Of a stretch of 29,487 nt of DNA, positions 28,230 through 29,487 are shown in pieces. Origin of the DNA: Phaeoceros laevis (taxonomy: Eukaryota > Anthocerotophyta > Anthocerotopsida > Notothyladales); NCBI GenBank assembly GCA_049999765.1, contig JBNGIQ010008250.1:1-29487 (forward strand), written 5' to 3'. Each line of letters begins with the position of its first letter. Positions within the stretch are counted from its first letter, which is position 1. The position numbers and the translations under genes were made by a program. Under the pieces are notes generated by a model. That model worked only from the letters and a program-made list of their open reading frames with translations. It searched no databases and was not told the origin of the DNA.

Positions 28230-28760
28230 GGTTGCAGGTACAGTTTCCTAGGATCACCATTGGGTTGCAAGGTCTTGTCAATTGGCACCACCGAATTGTG
28301 CACTTGGCCATGTACGACGACGACCAACGGTATATGTGTAGTGGTCAATGGATGCCGATGCCGTAGTGCCTGCCCATATAGCCTCCAGGTAGTGCTGCCT
28401 TTTGGCCACTAGACCGTCCTGCATGCTCCCACCCCACCACATACGGTAAAGAGACCAGCTGCCACAAACGAATCAACAGTCTCAGACCCAGTTCTTGAAA
28501 TCTGAGAGCGGAGTTTCTTGCCCTTCTCCAGTGCCCCCATACTGCCACAAGCCCTGACTGCAGCAAACACATGTCATTGGCTACTACACCTTCCTGTTGC
28601 GTTTGTGCATACAACTGCAAAAGCCCTTTGAGTGCTTTGGCCATCTTCCAGTTGCACATACCCTGCGATCATGGCAGTTCAGGAGCCCACATCACTACAA
28701 AGAACGCCTCAAAGACACGCCTAGCATCTACAAGCGTTGAAAAGTTTGAAGCAGCAACGT
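28230..28760 (-). pseudogene. PPR pseudogene P4, near copy of the P1 end
   Basis: In the same orientation it matches 3178-3690 almost throughout ('tgggttgcaaggtcttg', 'cgacgaccaacggtatatgt', 'gaccgtcctgcatgctccca'). The minus-strand reading includes LLQLYAQTQQEGVVANDM and RFQELGLRLL. It is also the inverted paralogue of 27380-27990 in P2, about 240 bp away, so the pair forms a large foldback. Confidence 0.8.
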
Positions 28761-28832
28761 CTTCTTGCTGTACGGTGGGAGGACGAAGCTGACGTAGATA
28801 CCAAGAAGGTCAGTTTCTGCTCAACCAGGAAG

Positions 28833-28861
28833 CAGTAATTTAGTCACTGACTAAATTACTG
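28833..28861. repeat. 29-bp palindrome (14-bp arms, 1-nt centre)
   Basis: CAGTAATTTAGTCA, a single C, then TGACTAAATTACTG, with perfect arms. Related words 'tctgctcaacc' flank it on both sides (28816, 28903). A regulatory role is possible but unsupported. Confidence 0.85.
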
Positions 28862-28959
28862 AGGTATGTCACAACAGATCAACAGATTCAGTAAGGTTAC
28901 TCTCTGCTCAACCTGGAACCAGAGACTTGGCCAACTTGCGTTGCCAGTCACCTCAGTCA

Positions 28960-29487
28960 AGTCACAACACCATGGCACTTCGCAATTGCTTGTCCCAATA
29001 AGCCTTCGCCTCTAGGACTTGCTTTGATCGCTCTTTCCGAAACCTCTCCTTCCAGTATTCCCGGCACCTGAGACTCCGACAAGACCCCACTCAGAATGAC
29101 GCTGACTAATACCGTGATTATGTGCAGCAGGTAGGTGAATTCATCGTATCCTAGCAAGTGTATTCTACTGACTCCCTCAAGTTTACTCTGCTATGGACAA
29201 AAATCTGGACTACACTCCTAGAACACACTTGTGACAGTGTGAAAGGATGCACTGTTGCCTGGCCACATCTGTCATGAACACCTTGTCTTTGTCCAGAGAA
29301 CCAGACCTCCCTAGAAATCCCGGAGCTGGATAGACGTTGAGAAGGAGCTGCAAAACAAACAGTATACATGCGCCTGACAAGGGTGCCAAGCTCTGGAAGG
29401 TGAATTGCACTCCCATAGCCACCCACCTAGAAGTATCATAACAATCAGCAATATAGCTCACAACATACAGATATCAAGGAAATCTTG
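28960..29487 (-). other. Unidentified minus-strand region running off the right edge
   Basis: Two overlapping open stretches are seen. One (29461-29210) carries a hydrophobic segment (SLAPLSGACILFVLQLLLNV). Another, near 29060-28970, reads REYWKERFRKERSKQVLEAK and AYWDKQLRSAMVL, a charged helix. They could be exons of one gene continuing beyond the window. I recognise no family. Confidence 0.3.

Noticed and set aside
1-29487. Autonomous transposon (transposase or reverse transcriptase)
   Set aside because: I looked for retrotransposon RT, integrase and DDE signatures in the open frames and saw none; the repeats found are non-coding.

Overview
The window looks like nuclear DNA of an early-diverging land plant. 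Three things point there. There are many plant-type PLS/E/DYW pentatricopeptide repeat (PPR) pieces. There are short GT-AG introns of roughly 130-200 bp. There are fragments of plant-like INO80 and glycinamide ribonucleotide synthetase (GARS/PurD) genes. One DYW domain ends in Gly-Gly-Pro instead of Asp-Tyr-Trp, which resembles the DYW:KP class of lineages with U-to-C organelle RNA editing (hornworts, many lycophytes, ferns). A hornwort or other such lineage is my best guess, held loosely. Two 100-N assembly gaps lie at 9248-9347 and 20226-20325.

Layout. 1-1262: the 3' end of a SPRY-domain gene (copy A) and its flank. 1457-4840: minus-strand PPR/E/DYW pseudogene pieces and a facing pair of leader-type repeats. 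5127-6288: a two-exon BTB/POZ gene on the minus strand. 6570-7030: an array of hairpins and a 98-bp tandem repeat. 7381-8754: a long single-exon ORF of unknown function with a TATA box. 8985-9247: a broken PurD/GARS fragment. 9350-12800: mostly unassigned DNA, a 159-bp tandem repeat and a PPR fragment. 12800-13827: an INO80 ATPase pseudogene that keeps its introns. 13835-15842: PPR remains and a SINE-like element. 16131-17088: a collapsed SPRY-family copy (copy B). 17140-20225: SPRY and PPR remains and dispersed repeats. 21036-24420: the one intact family member (copy C). 24443-25484: a minisatellite, a PPR fragment and a fourth SPRY piece (copy D). 26283-28760: a plus-strand PPR pseudogene facing a minus-strand paralogous piece. 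28960-29487: an unidentified minus-strand region.

The centrepiece is copy C. My four-exon model gives 983 residues: an N-terminal helical domain resembling the HeLo/MLKL-NTD four-helix class, a helical linker, a U-box, and three SPRY domains. This is analogous in layout to animal TRIM E3 ligases (E3 domain, coiled coil, SPRY), but built from plant parts. At least three other copies in various states of decay lie within 25 kb, which looks like a birth-and-death cluster, as is typical of recognition genes. An immune or cell-death role is inference only; no transcript or homology search was available.

Most other content is duplicated debris. The same PPR, leader and flank blocks recur in direct and inverted orientation, so the region has been shaped by repeated segmental duplication, internal deletion and inversion. 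I saw no transposase, reverse transcriptase, tRNA, rRNA or CRISPR array.
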